Notes under the pieces: model-generated
The model's database searches: none
What the model saw: the letters and a program-made list of their open reading frames with translations, nothing else
What the model was told of the DNA's origin: nothing
Program-made: the position numbers and the translations under genes
Origin: Limanda limanda
Taxonomy: Eukaryota > Chordata > Actinopteri > Pleuronectiformes > Pleuronectidae
Assembly (NCBI RefSeq): GCF_963576545.1
Contig: NC_083638.1
Span: 24,080,090 to 24,144,089, forward strand
Length of the DNA stretch: 64,000 nucleotides
Reading direction: 5' to 3'
In this document: in pieces, positions 1 to 13,503 of the stretch
Numbering within the stretch: position 1 is the first letter of the stretch
Layout: each line of letters begins with the position of its first letter

Positions 1-3000
1 CATATTTTAAAACTTTTTGTCAACCAGAACCAAAACCTATACAGATGATTCGATGTATGAGGAGGATCTGCAACAAAACTACAGAATGTGTCGTTTTAAT
101 ACATAGATAAATAAGCAGTCTGTTGACTTTTGTTTTGCAATTTAAACCTGACGCGCTGCTTAATCCAGAACAGAAAATACTGTATAAAAACTACATTTGT
201 ACAAAACTCTGCATGAATTGTATTAGACATGAACCACCAGTAATAATCAATTCCTTAAACACTATAGACTAGAGTGCACCACGGTCTTGTGTTGTGAACC
301 GGAATCAAGGGTATGAAATGAGCCAATATTATATACACAATTTGTTGGAAAATGTTGGGTAAAAAAAATGCTTAGCCTATATGTTTCCTGCATATTTAAC
401 AACAAATATGTACAAAACCTTTTCCCATTTGGGAATAAAAATAAAATTGAGTGTGTAATCTGGACACACTGTTCTACAATGAAAGCAACTGGATGAGAAA
501 TAACCAGTTATTTAGTTTGAAGATTAGACAAATGACTATTATTTTTGATAATTCGTAATTATAAATTATTTGAATGACACTTTACTTTTAATATTAGTGA
601 TTTTATTTTAAAAACGATGTGATTGCACATGTGAAATGTAAATTCTAAAACCTAAAGCAAACTACAATGTATTTAATAGCTTTGAAAAAGATCACGTCTC
701 ACAAGCTTTCAGTGTGAGTGTATATTTCTTTGATTCAGGCGTAAATGTCTATCTCAGAGATAAAACTCAGGATCTCAGGCAGACAACGACAGGCTGATGT
801 CTAATTTCCCATCCCGTCTGCACTGCACGGGAAACAAATCAAAAGTCGAGATTGATAAAAAAGAAAATGACTGTGACACACTCCAAAGAATCCTTTGAAT
901 ATCTTAATCACAGACACACTAAAAACAAGACCCCATCATCACAGCAAATAAAACATAATAATTACAAGAGGCAGGCAGGGAAGTGAAATGCAGAGAGAAA
1001 ACATGTTTTTGTCATTCAGCCGGTAGTCCCTGAGACAACAGCTGTTGGATGCGGCAAATACTCCTGAAGTCTCCATAATCATGGCGTTATTGAAGTGAGG
1101 ACAAAAAGGGCACTAATTGCAAGGGAGCAATCGGAACGCAATAGGTTACACACCCGGGTGATGCTGCACAATGCAAACGCTAAAGAGGGAGCTGAGGGGG
1201 GAAAAAAAACATTCCAAGCACAACAGTGCATTGTCGCTCATTTTCAGGCAATTGCCTTTTCCTCGTTGTCAACAGTTTTAATAACCTACAGCGTTTCCAG
1301 AAGGCTTTTTCGTACACTTAAATAAATCCAGCTTTTTAAAAAATGTAATTGCTAGTGCTGGCATGCATAAATAAAGAGGTCCAGCTCCTTGAGACATGTC
1401 GGTGTATTGTGGAGCACCTGCACCTCGTGGTGGGCTGACACCTTATCATTATTCCACTTGGTGAACATCTCTGTTAGTCACCGTTAGTCTATCCTGTTTG
1501 GTCATGTAAAAAACTTTTGCTATAAATACACTCTAGGTAACCAAGATGAGGTGTGCTTCATCGGAGGTTGTGTGTCACCAGCCGGTGTCAGTCTCTCGAA
1601 GGGGTGAGACAAGTCTTTTCTTTTAAGATAGATTCCTAAAAGCTAAACTGAGAGGTAATGCTAGATCAGCAGTGTAATACAAATGAATAACCACAGAGCA
1701 CCTTAAATAAATTCTGTTTTTTCTTTTATATCTATCTCATGAGGTTGTAGCGTTAAGTGGACTAAAGGATCTCAACACAAAGAAGCACATGTCTCTGATA
1801 ATTAAAAAATGGAGAAACAGATGCAATGTGCAGGTAACTTTTCTCAGTGTTTTAGTTTTTTCCTCACACGGCTCAACGCGCTGTCTTGTGTGACCAGGCA
1901 CCTCTCCCCTATCCTTCCCCTTTATCTGCACTGACCAGCGTGTTAATCCCACCGTGTTGACCTAGCCATTCTGAGAAGCCGTATACACACACAGCATCAT
2001 GACCTCTCTAAATAGGACATGTGTCTATCAAGCATATATGAATTAACCATCCCCAAGAGGCTTCACCTCTTGAGCTGAGCAGCATGTGACCTCTCCCAAT
2101 CCATTTTACTGCGGCACTCTGTGGCAATCAGGCTTGAATTATTAAAGTGAGCAGTGAGCAATGATCAATTCATTGCGGCCCTTGCTCACAGAGCCCACGG
2201 CCGTACTTCAGCAGAAATGACATTGAGAACACTTGAGTATGCTTCTAGACAATGCACATAAATGTGAAATATGTCAGACCCAATATGTCAATAATCATAA
2301 CTGTACAGGCGTAAGCCATGTCCAGGCTAATCCTACAGAAATGCGGTTAGATGACTGTGGACAGAGGGGGTTTCAGTGCTATGATTTACCCAAATGTTTT
2401 CTTAGGAAAGTGAATTTGAGATGTGCTACATCCTAATCAATACTAACCTCTTTAACTTATTTACCTTAGTTCCTGGGATAAATGTAGATAATAAATGTTC
2501 TGTGCATATTTTTAACATATCTTGCAGGAACATTATAAGACTTGTAGAGGGAAAAATGCCCAAAACATAAAATCTTCAAAATCAAATTCCAGCCTTTAAC
2601 CATCTTTTATCTACACAAATTAGAGAGGGAAAAAAACAAAAGCAAGGAAGTTGAAAGAGAAAGAAAGATTGCAGGGGAGTATGCAACTCAAGGAACCTGG
2701 AAGTAGGAGGAGGACGAGGGGAAAGAAAAAACCCAATCAAAACTTTGTGAGGAGGAGATGAGGAGCCAAGATAAACCAGTACTCAGAGCCCCCAAAACTG
2801 CAATCTCCCCTTAAGCTGGAGAGTGGCAGCTGGCAGAACAGCTGGTGAATAGGATTAATGTCAGAAGAATGAAATAAAACTCAACATATGTCCGAGCCTG
2901 AGGTGTTGGGACTGTGCGTGATTGTGCCCCCGATGGATGCCATGTGTGCAGCTGGAAGGAGCTGCTGTGCTGCTCCGCTGTCTACCCCACAAGGTCACTT

Positions 3001-4249
3001 TTAAGAACTAGGACCATTAAATGCTTGGATAGCACAACGAACTTTTCACTCCCGCTTTTCTCCCCTCTTATGCTTTAAGAGGGAGGCAGAGAGAGCGTAT
3101 TGAGCATCGCTATTTATACAATGTACTTCAACATTCATCAGGAAAAGCAACTATTGCTACTTTGATTAAATTAAAGAAGGCTAAATTGTACATTTAAAAA
3201 GGACCACACAAGGTCAAAGAGCAGTTGAGGATTTTATTAAAACGGAGATTAATAATAATCAGCCTAATAAAGCATTTGAATAAGAAAAGTGCCTTACAAT
3301 GTTCATAAATGTATTTTTCATCGAAAGCATGCCTGCTTTTGGTTTATTAAAGAATAGACATTACATCTGGAGTCTCAGCAATGCTGATGAGGGGATCAGC
3401 ACTTGTGGAGATGAACATTACGAGGAGAAATATGTGGACCTGATTTCAATTCATGATTTCCATTTGATGTTGGTAATCATTAGGGTCCTCACACTGTAAT
3501 AAATCATAATAATTTCATACAAAAATGTAATTACTGGGTACCTTGCATTGGAGAGATTTTTTTTTGGGTACCCAGCAATTTATCTGTCAGATATAAACTC
3601 CCCTGCTAATCAATGCTCGAAAACATTCACATTTATTCATCTATGTTAAATTAATAGACGTGTGAAGAAAACGTAGAGCACTGTGATCATGGCTGTTCAG
3701 TGTGATTTAGTAAATTAATGGGTGTCTGACTCTACTTGGACAAAAAGAGACTAATAGGATCCACATGAATGCATTACAATTTGCAGTGAAGCCAAGTGTC
3801 TGGTGCAGACATCGAAACTTTATTTCATCATAAACCCTGGACCATGGCGACACGCTTCAGAGATTGAACCATAAGATGAGATATTAAAAAAGCGCAAATT
3901 GCGAGAAGACGAAGCTGGTTAATATACTATACATTTGATAATGCACCAAACTGTAAATATGTTGGATTTTGCTGTCAAGGTTTCTTTTTCTGTTTCTGTT
4001 ATTCCAGAATAAGAGACAGAAAACTCAGATATTCACCAAGAGGGAAAGAATATGGATAAAAACATACTGTATTTAACACATATAAGTGTCAAAGTCAGAC
4101 TAAAGGATTTGGACGTCTACATTGTCACTCCTTGGTAGGTTTTAAATACTTGAATGATGGTATCCGCTTTTCACCATCACACCCTGAGGTTCATTCTTAA
4201 ATCATCATAAATGGGGCTTGCCTTAGTGAGCATCATAGCCCTGTAATAA

Positions 4250-4920
4250 GTCTGATACATTTCTCCCTTTGGACATGGTACAGGTCCAGCTGGTTTACCA
4301 TCCTATATGTCAATTCTTCATAGGCTGCCACTATACTTAATTGAGTAAACCATAAACAGGATGGAGGAAGATTCACTGATTTCCATTCACTAATAAGGTG
4401 CCGCATCGTGACTGTATGGATGCACCTTGCCTTGGGTTCAGAGATCCCCTTTAAACAGACCAGTACCCTTCAACTCGTCTAGGCAAGGCAGAAATGGGAT
4501 GACCTGACCCATGATCAGTTTAATATTCTCATGAATTCTGTCCACCATCTCTGAAGCTATAGGTGCAGGACCATAACAAATGAACAAGGCTGTCCAGTGC
4601 CTCCACATCTCTCCAACATGATGTAGCCTATCCTCTCTTTGCCTTATGCACATTTGCGGGGGTCCAATCGATCCTATTTACAATTTTAAATAGTCCTTAT
4701 CTAGTCCTGATCTTGTCAGAGGATTCTGTTCCTGTGTTTTGCAGATTGGCTCTGCCTTCCTCATCTCTAAGTGATTTGTTGAGGTCTGCCAGCCATGTCT
4801 GTTTGAGACCATTTGTCCTGCTCGCCTGTCCATCAAAGCACGGTAGTATCTTGACGCTTTCTTGCCCTTATGGAAGACTGGCTTTGACAGCATTTGATGG
4901 CCTGGAGCAGTCAGGTTCAC
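4250..4920 (-). mobile_element. Decayed L1-type LINE fragment (ORF2 C-terminal end)
   Basis: Reading the minus strand from about 4440 down to 4262 gives an uninterrupted segment with the pattern RHLISEWKS-NLPP-W-AAYEELTYRM-NQLDLYH. Known: fish L1-like ORF2 proteins end with a 'lI..WKs...Ps...W......e..ty.....l..f...w' pattern. The preceding stretch (about 4450-4920) is broken by stop codons in shifting frames but carries Arg/Cys/Trp-rich pieces consistent with the linker before it. It is far too short for reverse transcriptase or endonuclease, so it is an old, 5'-truncated, inactive copy, in the same orientation as sox6. Exact ends are uncertain. Confidence 0.65.
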
Positions 4921-6409
4921 TAAACATCTGCAGTGTGTGTCTGGGCTCTTACCGCATTATTTTATGGTTTAAGTATGATACATTTTAAAGAAAAAAAGAG
5001 AATAAAATCCTAAATCCCAGCAAGGGAATTATGAATCGCTCTGCAGTTTGGTTTCTTAATTTTCAAAAGTAATTTATGGAATCTCACAGCCAACTTTGTT
5101 TACCAAGCTGCCATGGTTCAGAATGTATGACTGCTCACTGGACAAGGGGAGCAAAGGTCACTATTTTCACAACTTTATCAATTAAAACTAACTTAATCAC
5201 TAATTTGCACTCAACTCCTCTGACTCTTGAGTTGCCACTGGGTAAAGAAATAATGACCTAACCATGGCACTTCTAAAGGTTCAGAATTCCAACTCCCAGA
5301 AATCCCAATTCATTTGCTCACAGCTAAGTGTCTCAATGTGCTGTTGTTTAACTTGGTTCAGCAACAATAGGGGCCGTAGTTTCTATTCAGTCGGCCCTTT
5401 CCCTTTCTGTAGGACAGAAAGCATTACGGACTAAGACCTGCTGGGCAAAGATGGAGAAATTTGCTTCTCATGAGCGACCAAGCTCATTGGTCCAGCTCAC
5501 GACGGGGAAGCTATCAACAGGCGTACAGTATTTGCCTTGTTGAGTCAGAGTGCCACCCGCCCAGAAAAAAGAAAAGAAAATGACAAAAGAGGAGGAGAGA
5601 GGAAGTAAAGCTGTGCAGCAAATGTTATAGGAAGTATGGTTGTGGTGGTTGTATAAATTCTAATGACTCACTTTTCTTTTTCCAGTTTTATGCTAATTTG
5701 GACAAGAATACCAAAAACAGCCCCAACAAATCCTGATTTCAAATGATATTGAACTTTGTGAAATGAAATTGACGATATAATCAAAAAGCAAATTAACTCC
5801 TTCACCGGGTGCAGACTTGATAATAAAGAGATGACATTTGTAAAATGATTATCATCATTGGCTCTCAGGCTTTGCTGTTCAATAAAACACATTTCTATTT
5901 GTCTCCTCCGAAATCCTCGACACGTCTGGCTCGTGTAATGTAATTGAACGAGGAGAAAGAGAAAGCATCGAGTGGGAGGAAACATCTGCTTCATCACGAC
6001 TGATTAAAGAGTCTCTTTGTTCAAGAGGCAACACATCAAAGTTTGGAGTAAGATGTTCATGTTCGCTGTTAGCAAAAAAACAAACAATGCAAATATGTTA
6101 ATACGGCTGCATCTACGCAAGCTGTCATGTTTTGCTCGTGTCGAGGCGGATCTCCCGGGTTGGATGGCTGACGTACCTCTGACTTACAGAACAAGCCTGC
6201 AATGTGCTCTGAAATCATTAGCAGGCCACAGAAGTTGTCTGTGCCCAGGGTGTGAGTTACACTCCCACTATTTTGATCCTTGGTCAGATGACACCGGCTC
6301 TTTTGTCAAGTTATGTGTGGAGAATGCTTAAGAGCTAAATGCCACAGCTAGGACAGTGATACTGAGCTGGCACACAAGTCTCCCAGTGTAACCCTACTGC
6401 AGGCTTTCA

Positions 6410-6411
<2 letters not shown>

Positions 6412-6506
<95 letters not shown>

Positions 6507-6510
6507 ACAC
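6412..6510 (+). repeat. (CA)n microsatellite
   Basis: About 49 CA units, with one T interruption at 6501. Confidence 0.98.
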
Positions 6511-7846
6511 AAACAGCAGGACACATGTGCCCTCCCTCTACCCCCCGTCCCATTGTGAAATAGCCCCTCTTCTTCACATTTCTCACTGCCTCAGAAGATC
6601 CTCCTGACCCTAAGAAGATTGTCTGTACGTGTCCCTCTTCTTGTTGCTTTTTTCACTGAAACCCAGTCTGATATTTTACCCAATTGTAGGCTTCACGGCC
6701 CAATGTCAAATATAGTAGCATTAACGGCTTCTTTCTTCTTATGTGTCAGCGTTTCACCATCTCTGTGCCCCTCTAAATGCTGCGCTGTCACATAAAACAG
6801 TCGAGCCACTAAAACCACTGCTGATTTAATCACCTAGTCATTCACATATAACACAGGGGAAAGTCTATTGTTTTTTTCTTCATTTGAACAGCCTAAAACA
6901 CTATTTTACAATTTTCCTAAAATTGCTATTGCACAATCAGTGATGTCACTGACTGCGTTTAAACGCTGTTCATTTGACGAGACGTACCTACAACCGGCAT
7001 GTGGGTGTATGTGAGTGTGTTAAGACAAACAAGCCTCTGTGTATCCCTGGCCGTGATTTGTCTCTCAGAGACACCCGTTTCCTCCTATCAAGGGGTTCCT
7101 GTGCAGCCAGTAAGCCACGATCACAATGGGAGTTTTGTGCTGCATCGGTGCAGGGGGACACGCTCAACAGCTGAAACCCAGGAAGATGGCCCCTGGAATG
7201 CTCTACAGCAGTTGCTACTGTTGACTAATCGGAATATGAGAACTGGGGAAGGTGATCTTGAATGCAAAGAATTGCACATTGAAGAGGCAGCTGCTTGTTT
7301 TGTCATCTGAATGACCAAGACAGCAGAAAGGGTTCTCGTTTTGAAAGGGGGCAACAAAATCTGTATCTTAGCTTGTGTAAAGTGAAACCTGTGTTGGCCT
7401 CCGTCGTCCTTTGGGGACGTGTCTGTGTTTCATTAGGGGTCTGTTTTGGAACAGATAGTAAATAGATAATTCCATAGTGGACCAGCGACTTAGTTTAGCC
7501 TCTGGGTCTGATCTCAGCATGCCAGAGGAACAACTTTGATATCGGCAACTCTGATTGGCTGTCAAAATTCATCTTGATATTTTGCCTACTAGAAATCATG
7601 TCGACACATCGGTGGGCCCATCAAATCCGGTTTGAACAGTTCAAAAACAGTAATTGCAGACTTCAGATGGAAGCTGATTTCACTCCAATTTGGGGCTAAG
7701 TCTGTGAGTTCCAAAACTCTTCTGCAACTGGAAAATCTGGCTAAAAATTGTAAAGTGTGAACTAGCCTTATGATAGGGGAGAGAAAAAAAACAGAGGTGG
7801 AAGGGAAATGTTTTGTGTAACAGGTTAGGCCACAAGATGGTCGGGG

Positions 7847-7968
7847 AAACACAGGAAAGTGGAAAGGAAAAAGAGGAAAAGAGTTTAAAAAAAGGGGGAA
7901 AGAGCAAAAATTGGAGAACAAGGAAAAGGGTGGGAAAGGGAGATCGGGGAGGAGTGAGGGGCAGGGTA
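7847..7968 (+). repeat. Purine-rich (A/G) tract
   Basis: About 120 bp almost without pyrimidines on the plus strand, so pyrimidine-rich in the sox6 transcript. It is irregular rather than a tandem repeat. Pyrimidine-derived open frames on the minus strand here are artefacts. Confidence 0.8.
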
Positions 7969-8230
7969 TCTTTTTTGTGAAAGTTCACATGTCAGGCTGG
8001 CAGGCTGCCCGCGGCATACAGCCGAAAAATCTATTTAACGTCTGCTTCACAGGGTGACAAGAGGGTTGATTGGCAGAGAGCAGAGAGCCGCTTTTGATCA
8101 TGTGTCTTAACAAGCGATTCCAGCTCATGTCTATTCAGCCTGAACAGATCTACATTACCTATTCAAACAAAAGTGACAGACCAGAGCACTGCTCCGCTGG
8201 GCTGGTGCACCACTCCACAGGCTAAGACAG

Positions 8231-8267
<37 letters not shown>

Positions 8268-8289
8268 AGGCCCCCACTGAAACATACAG

Positions 8290-8343
<54 letters not shown>
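8231..8343 (+). repeat. Two (CA)n arrays
   Basis: CA arrays at 8231-8265 and 8291-8343 are separated by a 25-bp unique segment. Confidence 0.97.
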
Positions 8344-8345
<2 letters not shown>

Positions 8346-8511
8346 GTCACACACACATAAAACTATATCGGCTATTTGATCAAATAGATTCCTTGCAAGT
8401 AGCTTGCTCAAATCATGTTGACAGAATAAACAACAGATTATTAAAGGAAATGGGAACATTGTGCACACGAGATATCCTTCTTGACTGATGTCTGGCCAGT
8501 GGGTTTTTGTT

Positions 8512-8578
8512 TGTGCGTGTCTGTGTGTGTGTGTGTGCGTGTGCGTGTGTGTGTGTGTATGTGTGTGTGTGTGTGTGT
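8512..8578 (+). repeat. (TG)n array with GC interruptions
   Basis: TG repeats interrupted by CGTG and TATG units. They face the CA arrays at 8231-8343 in inverted orientation. Confidence 0.97.
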
Positions 8579-8878
8579 CCTGCCAGGAGGGTCCCGGGCC
8601 CTACGCTGCCTTGTAGGATGCTGCATTCGGAGGCAGCACAGAGCTATGTGTGAAGAATGCCTCAAAATCTGCAATCAAGGCAACTGGATCTCCAGCCCTC
8701 ATTGCATATGCATAGAGTCAGAGGCTCATGCTCAGATCATTATAACAAAGATTCCTATTAATTAGGTGGGATAAAGCAGAACCAGATGACACGGCAGCTG
8801 GGATGAGAGGAGAGGGGAGACGGGAGGGAACTCAAAGAGGAGGGGAGAAAGTGCATCAGTCTGTTTGGGGGAGGGGGG

Positions 8879-8905
8879 TATATTTTTTTATATATATATA
8901 TATAT
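8879..8905 (+). repeat. (TA)n-rich tract
   Basis: A short T-run followed by about nine TA units. Confidence 0.9.
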
Positions 8906-9477
8906 GCATAAAGAATATTGCAATATATGTATTTTAACTTCAGAAAATTTAAAAAAATGTATTGCTAAATTTAAACCAAATAGCTCCAAAAAAATTAATC
9001 TATTATTGCTATTAGGCACCTGCATCCAATTTCCAGTGTGCAGTCAGCAGAGGGCTGCGACACTGATAGGCGACGGTGTTACAACAGAGTCAAGAGTTCA
9101 TCAGTGCTAATCAGACCAAAGGCTTAGAGCTGATCCTATTCTCTTCCAAGCTTTCACCCATCCCTGAATCTCATTACATGGCCTGTTGTAATAGAGGATA
9201 ATGACCAGGGGCCACGCACACAATGCTGATCACTCCTCCGCACTCAACCTACTGCAGTCATTATACAGTGATAATACACAACCTTGCCGTGGGGGGTGAC
9301 ACTTACAAACAGAGGAGAGGAGATGGCAGCAGATCTAGAAGAAGAGATGTCTGAGTGGTAACATACAGTAACATACCATTCACAGGGACTATTAGAGGTC
9401 ACAAGGAACGGTTTGATTTCCTGCCACTGTATAGAATTATTTTCTCTCATTATATATCCTTCCACCTGAGATGAAGA

Positions 9478-9497
9478 GGGGGGGAGGGGGGGGGGGG
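9478..9497 (+). repeat. G-run (G7-A-G12)
   Basis: Near-homopolymer of G with a single A. Confidence 0.95.
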
Positions 9498-12400
9498 TTG
9501 CAGTTTGTCTGAATAGTGGTATGGCTCCCCTTTGTTGACCTAATTAGCCATGACTCTGTCAAAGGGCTCCAGGTGTTGAATATTCTGCTTGAGCAGCCGC
9601 TGTATCCCCTCCAACGGGTCTTAAGAAAAAGGAAGGGCATCGTCTTTCTGTTTTTCTGTATTCGACTGTTGGTTTTGACCCTGGTTGTGTCTGACTGCCC
9701 GGGAAATGTTGTGTTATTCTATATCTATAGATTATACCTGGATATAGTGTCCACTTTCAGTTTAACAGCTGTTTCAAATGTCCTTAGACCACACCTGTTC
9801 TCCGGCCGGACGACCCCGGATCACATGCAGCTCTGTTTTCTCAACAGCATCCTGGGAACTGAGCTGTGAATCTGGATAGCTGCTGCAGTCATGAGAAAGA
9901 ATCACTCGACTAATTAGAAGGGGGGTGGGCGGATCAGCATTTAATGGAAGACTTTTCATTTGTTTTGGGTCTATATTTCTTATTTAGACAATAACTTCAT
10001 TCATCAGACTAAAAAGAAAGCATGAGACTGCCCCTTGACCCTCAATAACACATGGATGACAAAAGATACATAATCCAATTCACTGCTGCTTGTCCTGGCA
10101 AAGACTCAGTGGACACTGAGCCCAAGAAAATCCCTAAAAGCTAATACAGGAGGCTGAAACCCAATTACTCGTCCTTGTCTTGGGGACGATCATAAAGACT
10201 GAACACACAAAGTATTTCTGTGTTGACTTGCGCGGTATTGATTCATACTTTAGTGCATTATATAAAACTGATCTAATTGCATGTGAATCAAATCAAGGTC
10301 ACCTTGGCTTTTTATAATGGTGGCTATTTTTCTTTTTCCTCCCAATACTTTATACTGACATTTTTAACTCTTGACAAGTGCTGTCTGGAGACTTATCCAT
10401 AAATAATGCATTTACAATACCTAGTAAATAAACATGGGGCATAATCGTTAGCCCTGCTGGCAACTGGGCCTAATAGAGCTTTTACAGCAAAGGTGACTAT
10501 TCAGCTAAATGCGGTGCTCGCTGCTGGGAGAACATTTTCATTCATTAGCACAGTCACAAGCACTTAAAGCACTTTAAGGAGCAGAAATGGAGAGGAAGGA
10601 TGGAAGGATAGAGAGGGTGAAAGGGTACAAATATATGGAGATGAAGGGATGGAGGAGTGATATTTAAAATACTGAGCACCGCCTCTATTGTTAGAGTATA
10701 TATAAAACATCATGGTCAATGGCTTATCGTGTTCTCTGAATGGAGACATAGTAGGGGGAGCAATAGCATTAGTATACTGATTCATATTAGTACAATATTA
10801 GTAGAACATACTTACGATTTAGAAACTATAACTAGAGCTTTGTTTAACTGTGGAGGGGAAATATATGCAATGGAGACTTCTGTCACCATAACAACAGAAT
10901 AGCGGTGATCTTCTAACTAGAAGGACACTCAGTCAAACACATGTACACTGAAATGATCTGCAAACTACTTATAATTTCACCTTTTCATAGATATTTACAC
11001 TCTACCTATGCCTATTTTTTCCATTAAAATGTCATTATTTCTTGAGAAATGTTTCAAAATGTAGAAAAACGACCCAACTTGTATTGTTAAAGAAAGTGAA
11101 AAATTAAATACTCGATCTACTTTTTTAATGGAAGCTGCTCCAAAAATGTAATCGTTTCTTTTCTGGCCAATACTATAACCAATACTATACATGCAACAGA
11201 TGAGCACAACCTAAGTGATCATATGTGTAAAAACTGTACCACAGACCATTAGTTTCCCTTGACACTGGAGGTCAACACTTTTACTCTCAGTGCATCAGGT
11301 TAGTGAACTTTCTTGACCAGACAAGGGGAAGAAAGAGCCCAGAGAAGAATGGCAGCAGATGGTGGAAGAGTCTCTGAGGAGCTCCATGATCCCGACCAGC
11401 CAGGCACCAAAGCAGCAGAATTAGACACAACAGTTGTCATGCTTATATTTAGCTCATCTGTTGCTTGCGCCACATTAGCAACATCATTAAGGCAACAAAT
11501 GGCTTCTCCAACCTTCTTGTCTGCTCTTTAATAGGATAATCCGGCCCTGTTCAATTTCCAGCCGTGTCTCGCCACATAAACAAAGACGAGGAGATTGAGA
11601 TTTGTCAGATGGTTTCTCCAAGGTTTTCCTTTGGCAGTTTCCAAGAGTTGAACTCCCTATTTTTTACAGTAATCACTGTTCATCAACCCTGAAGCTTCGT
11701 CGAGCACTCTCAAGAACAGAGTATCTCTCAGTTCCTGCAGCTCAGGGACAGCGCGCTGAACTTTGTGAGCCTCTTGTCTTCGGCTCTGTACTCTGCTCGG
11801 AAACTAATTTCCTGCAACAAGGGAGTTTATTTCGGTGGTGATGATACAAGGTGCATGAGGCAGACCAAGTCTCTATTATTAACAGGAGATTAAAACAGCT
11901 GTATGGCACTCTAAAGCACCCTCTCCTCCCTGCGCTAACATACGGCCCTGGATTACAAGCTGCACTTGACCATTTAAATTACTGCAACAACCAGCCTTCA
12001 CCAGCTGGGGCTCATTACCATAATACCCTCTGCCGCTACAAAGAGCACTGACAATCTTGCCCTGAAAATCGACGCCGCAAGAAACGAGACATACGTGAAA
12101 TATGTTCCTTCGCTTAACATTATTTACCTAATCAGAATTGGGCCTCTAAGGTGCTGCAGGGCGGCCAGATCTGAGCTCAAGAGCAAGAAAACTGCTTATC
12201 CCAAATATTCATGTCAGTTGGTGCTGTGGTGTGAAAAAGACAGCAGAAATGTATCTGCTGTAGTTTTGTTTAATTATACTGTTTATTTATTAAATAAATA
12301 ACGGTATTGATTACAGTATAAAAAGCCTCAGTTGAAATATACATTTTTTAAAAAGGGTGGCTTGCTTATGAGCATTTTTGTGTGTTAAATGCTCAGTTTT

Positions 12401-13449
12401 GACATTTGCTGATAATTTTGGATCCATTGAAATTATCCAAAAAATGTTGTTTTCTTATTGATCTCCAATTGATCACTGTAAATAATAAGGACTGAATGTT
12501 TCTGTCTTTATCTTCTTCTTCTTTGGTTTCCTAAACCACAAACAAATGTAACCACGTGTCATGGTGTGGCTAAACGATCGTCCGGTGAGAGGCCCGTGAG
12601 CCTCTGATACAAAGATCACCGAACGAACACTTGAAAAAGAAGTGGCAAATTATTTTTAGGCTAACAGAGGTCTAATTTATTCGTCTGATGAAGTGCTTAA
12701 GCTAAGAGCTCCCCAGACACTAAATGAGACACATGCATTCCCAAGGGGGTTTAACATTTGATTGGATGTAGTTATATTACTACAGCCCTAATTAAGAAGG
12801 GGGATGTGTTTCAGCAGCACTTTCAAATATTTGTTTTTCCGCCACACTCTTGATAGACTGCAGGCTGTGGGAGGGAGAGCCGAGCAGGGTGAAACCGGGT
12901 GCAGATATGACAGAGACCCAACGCTCTTATCGTAGGAAAGGATTTTTTTTTTCTCCCTCTGGAAGGAACAGTGAGAAAAATAACTCTGAAAACTTCACGG
13001 TATGTGTTGAATTAATCAGACACATTAAACCACGCGCAGGGCTCGGGTTGTTTGTGTGCAGCGAACTTTGATGAACAACCGTGCCGAGAGAAAAATGTTC
13101 TGTGTAGCAAAATAAAGAAGAGGTAATGTTCCTGGCGTCGGGTCAGCACTGTGAGTTTTATAGTTAAAGAGTTTGACTTGGCACGGAGGGAGACCACACT
13201 TGTGCTGAGGTGCACTGCCACACAGTCTTTGTCACATTGGAGGAGGTTCAGAACAAACTGGAAACACTGTATCGTCAATATTCCCAGCTTGTGTGATCCC
13301 GCGTGAGTGCAAGAGGCGGGCGAGATTCAAGAGAGAGAGAGAGAGAGAAAAGGGTGGGTACTCAGGAAACCAGAAAATTACACAAAGAAAGAGGGAGAAT
13401 TAGGACAATCAGGCGCACTTAGGAGGGAAAATGTATTCCTAGTCCCGCA

Positions 13450-13452
<3 letters not shown>

Positions 13453-13488
<36 letters not shown>
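13453..13488 (+). repeat. (CA)n next to the exon B donor
   Basis: About 18 CA units, which read as (UG)n in the sox6 pre-mRNA starting about 15 nt after the 5' splice site at 13504/13503. Confidence 0.97.
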
Positions 13489-13490
<2 letters not shown>

Positions 13491-13503
13491 TAGGGAGTCA
13501 TAC

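Larger units (their letters stand above)
1..13503 (-). other. sox6: Start of the large sox6 intron after exon B (incomplete)
   Basis: It starts with GTATGA at 13503 and runs off the window. I looked on the minus strand for the next SOX6 segment (around KLLSKDWKEKM and GTPESLAEKERQL) and did not see it. Contents: AT-rich sequence at 1-4240 with a small hairpin at 3534-3575 and a purine-rich stretch at about 2620-2770; an L1 remnant at 4250-4920; CA/TG arrays at 6412-6510 and 8231-8578; a purine tract at 7847-7968; and sequence at 9500-13300 in which I recognise nothing specific. Confidence 0.85.

Noticed and set aside
5668..5997. 109-codon minus-strand open frame with hydrophobic stretches
   Set aside because: AT-rich intron sequence; no recognisable family and no splice context with sox6 exons.
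7589..7988. Phe/Pro-rich minus-strand open frames
   Set aside because: They are translations of the pyrimidine side of the purine tract.
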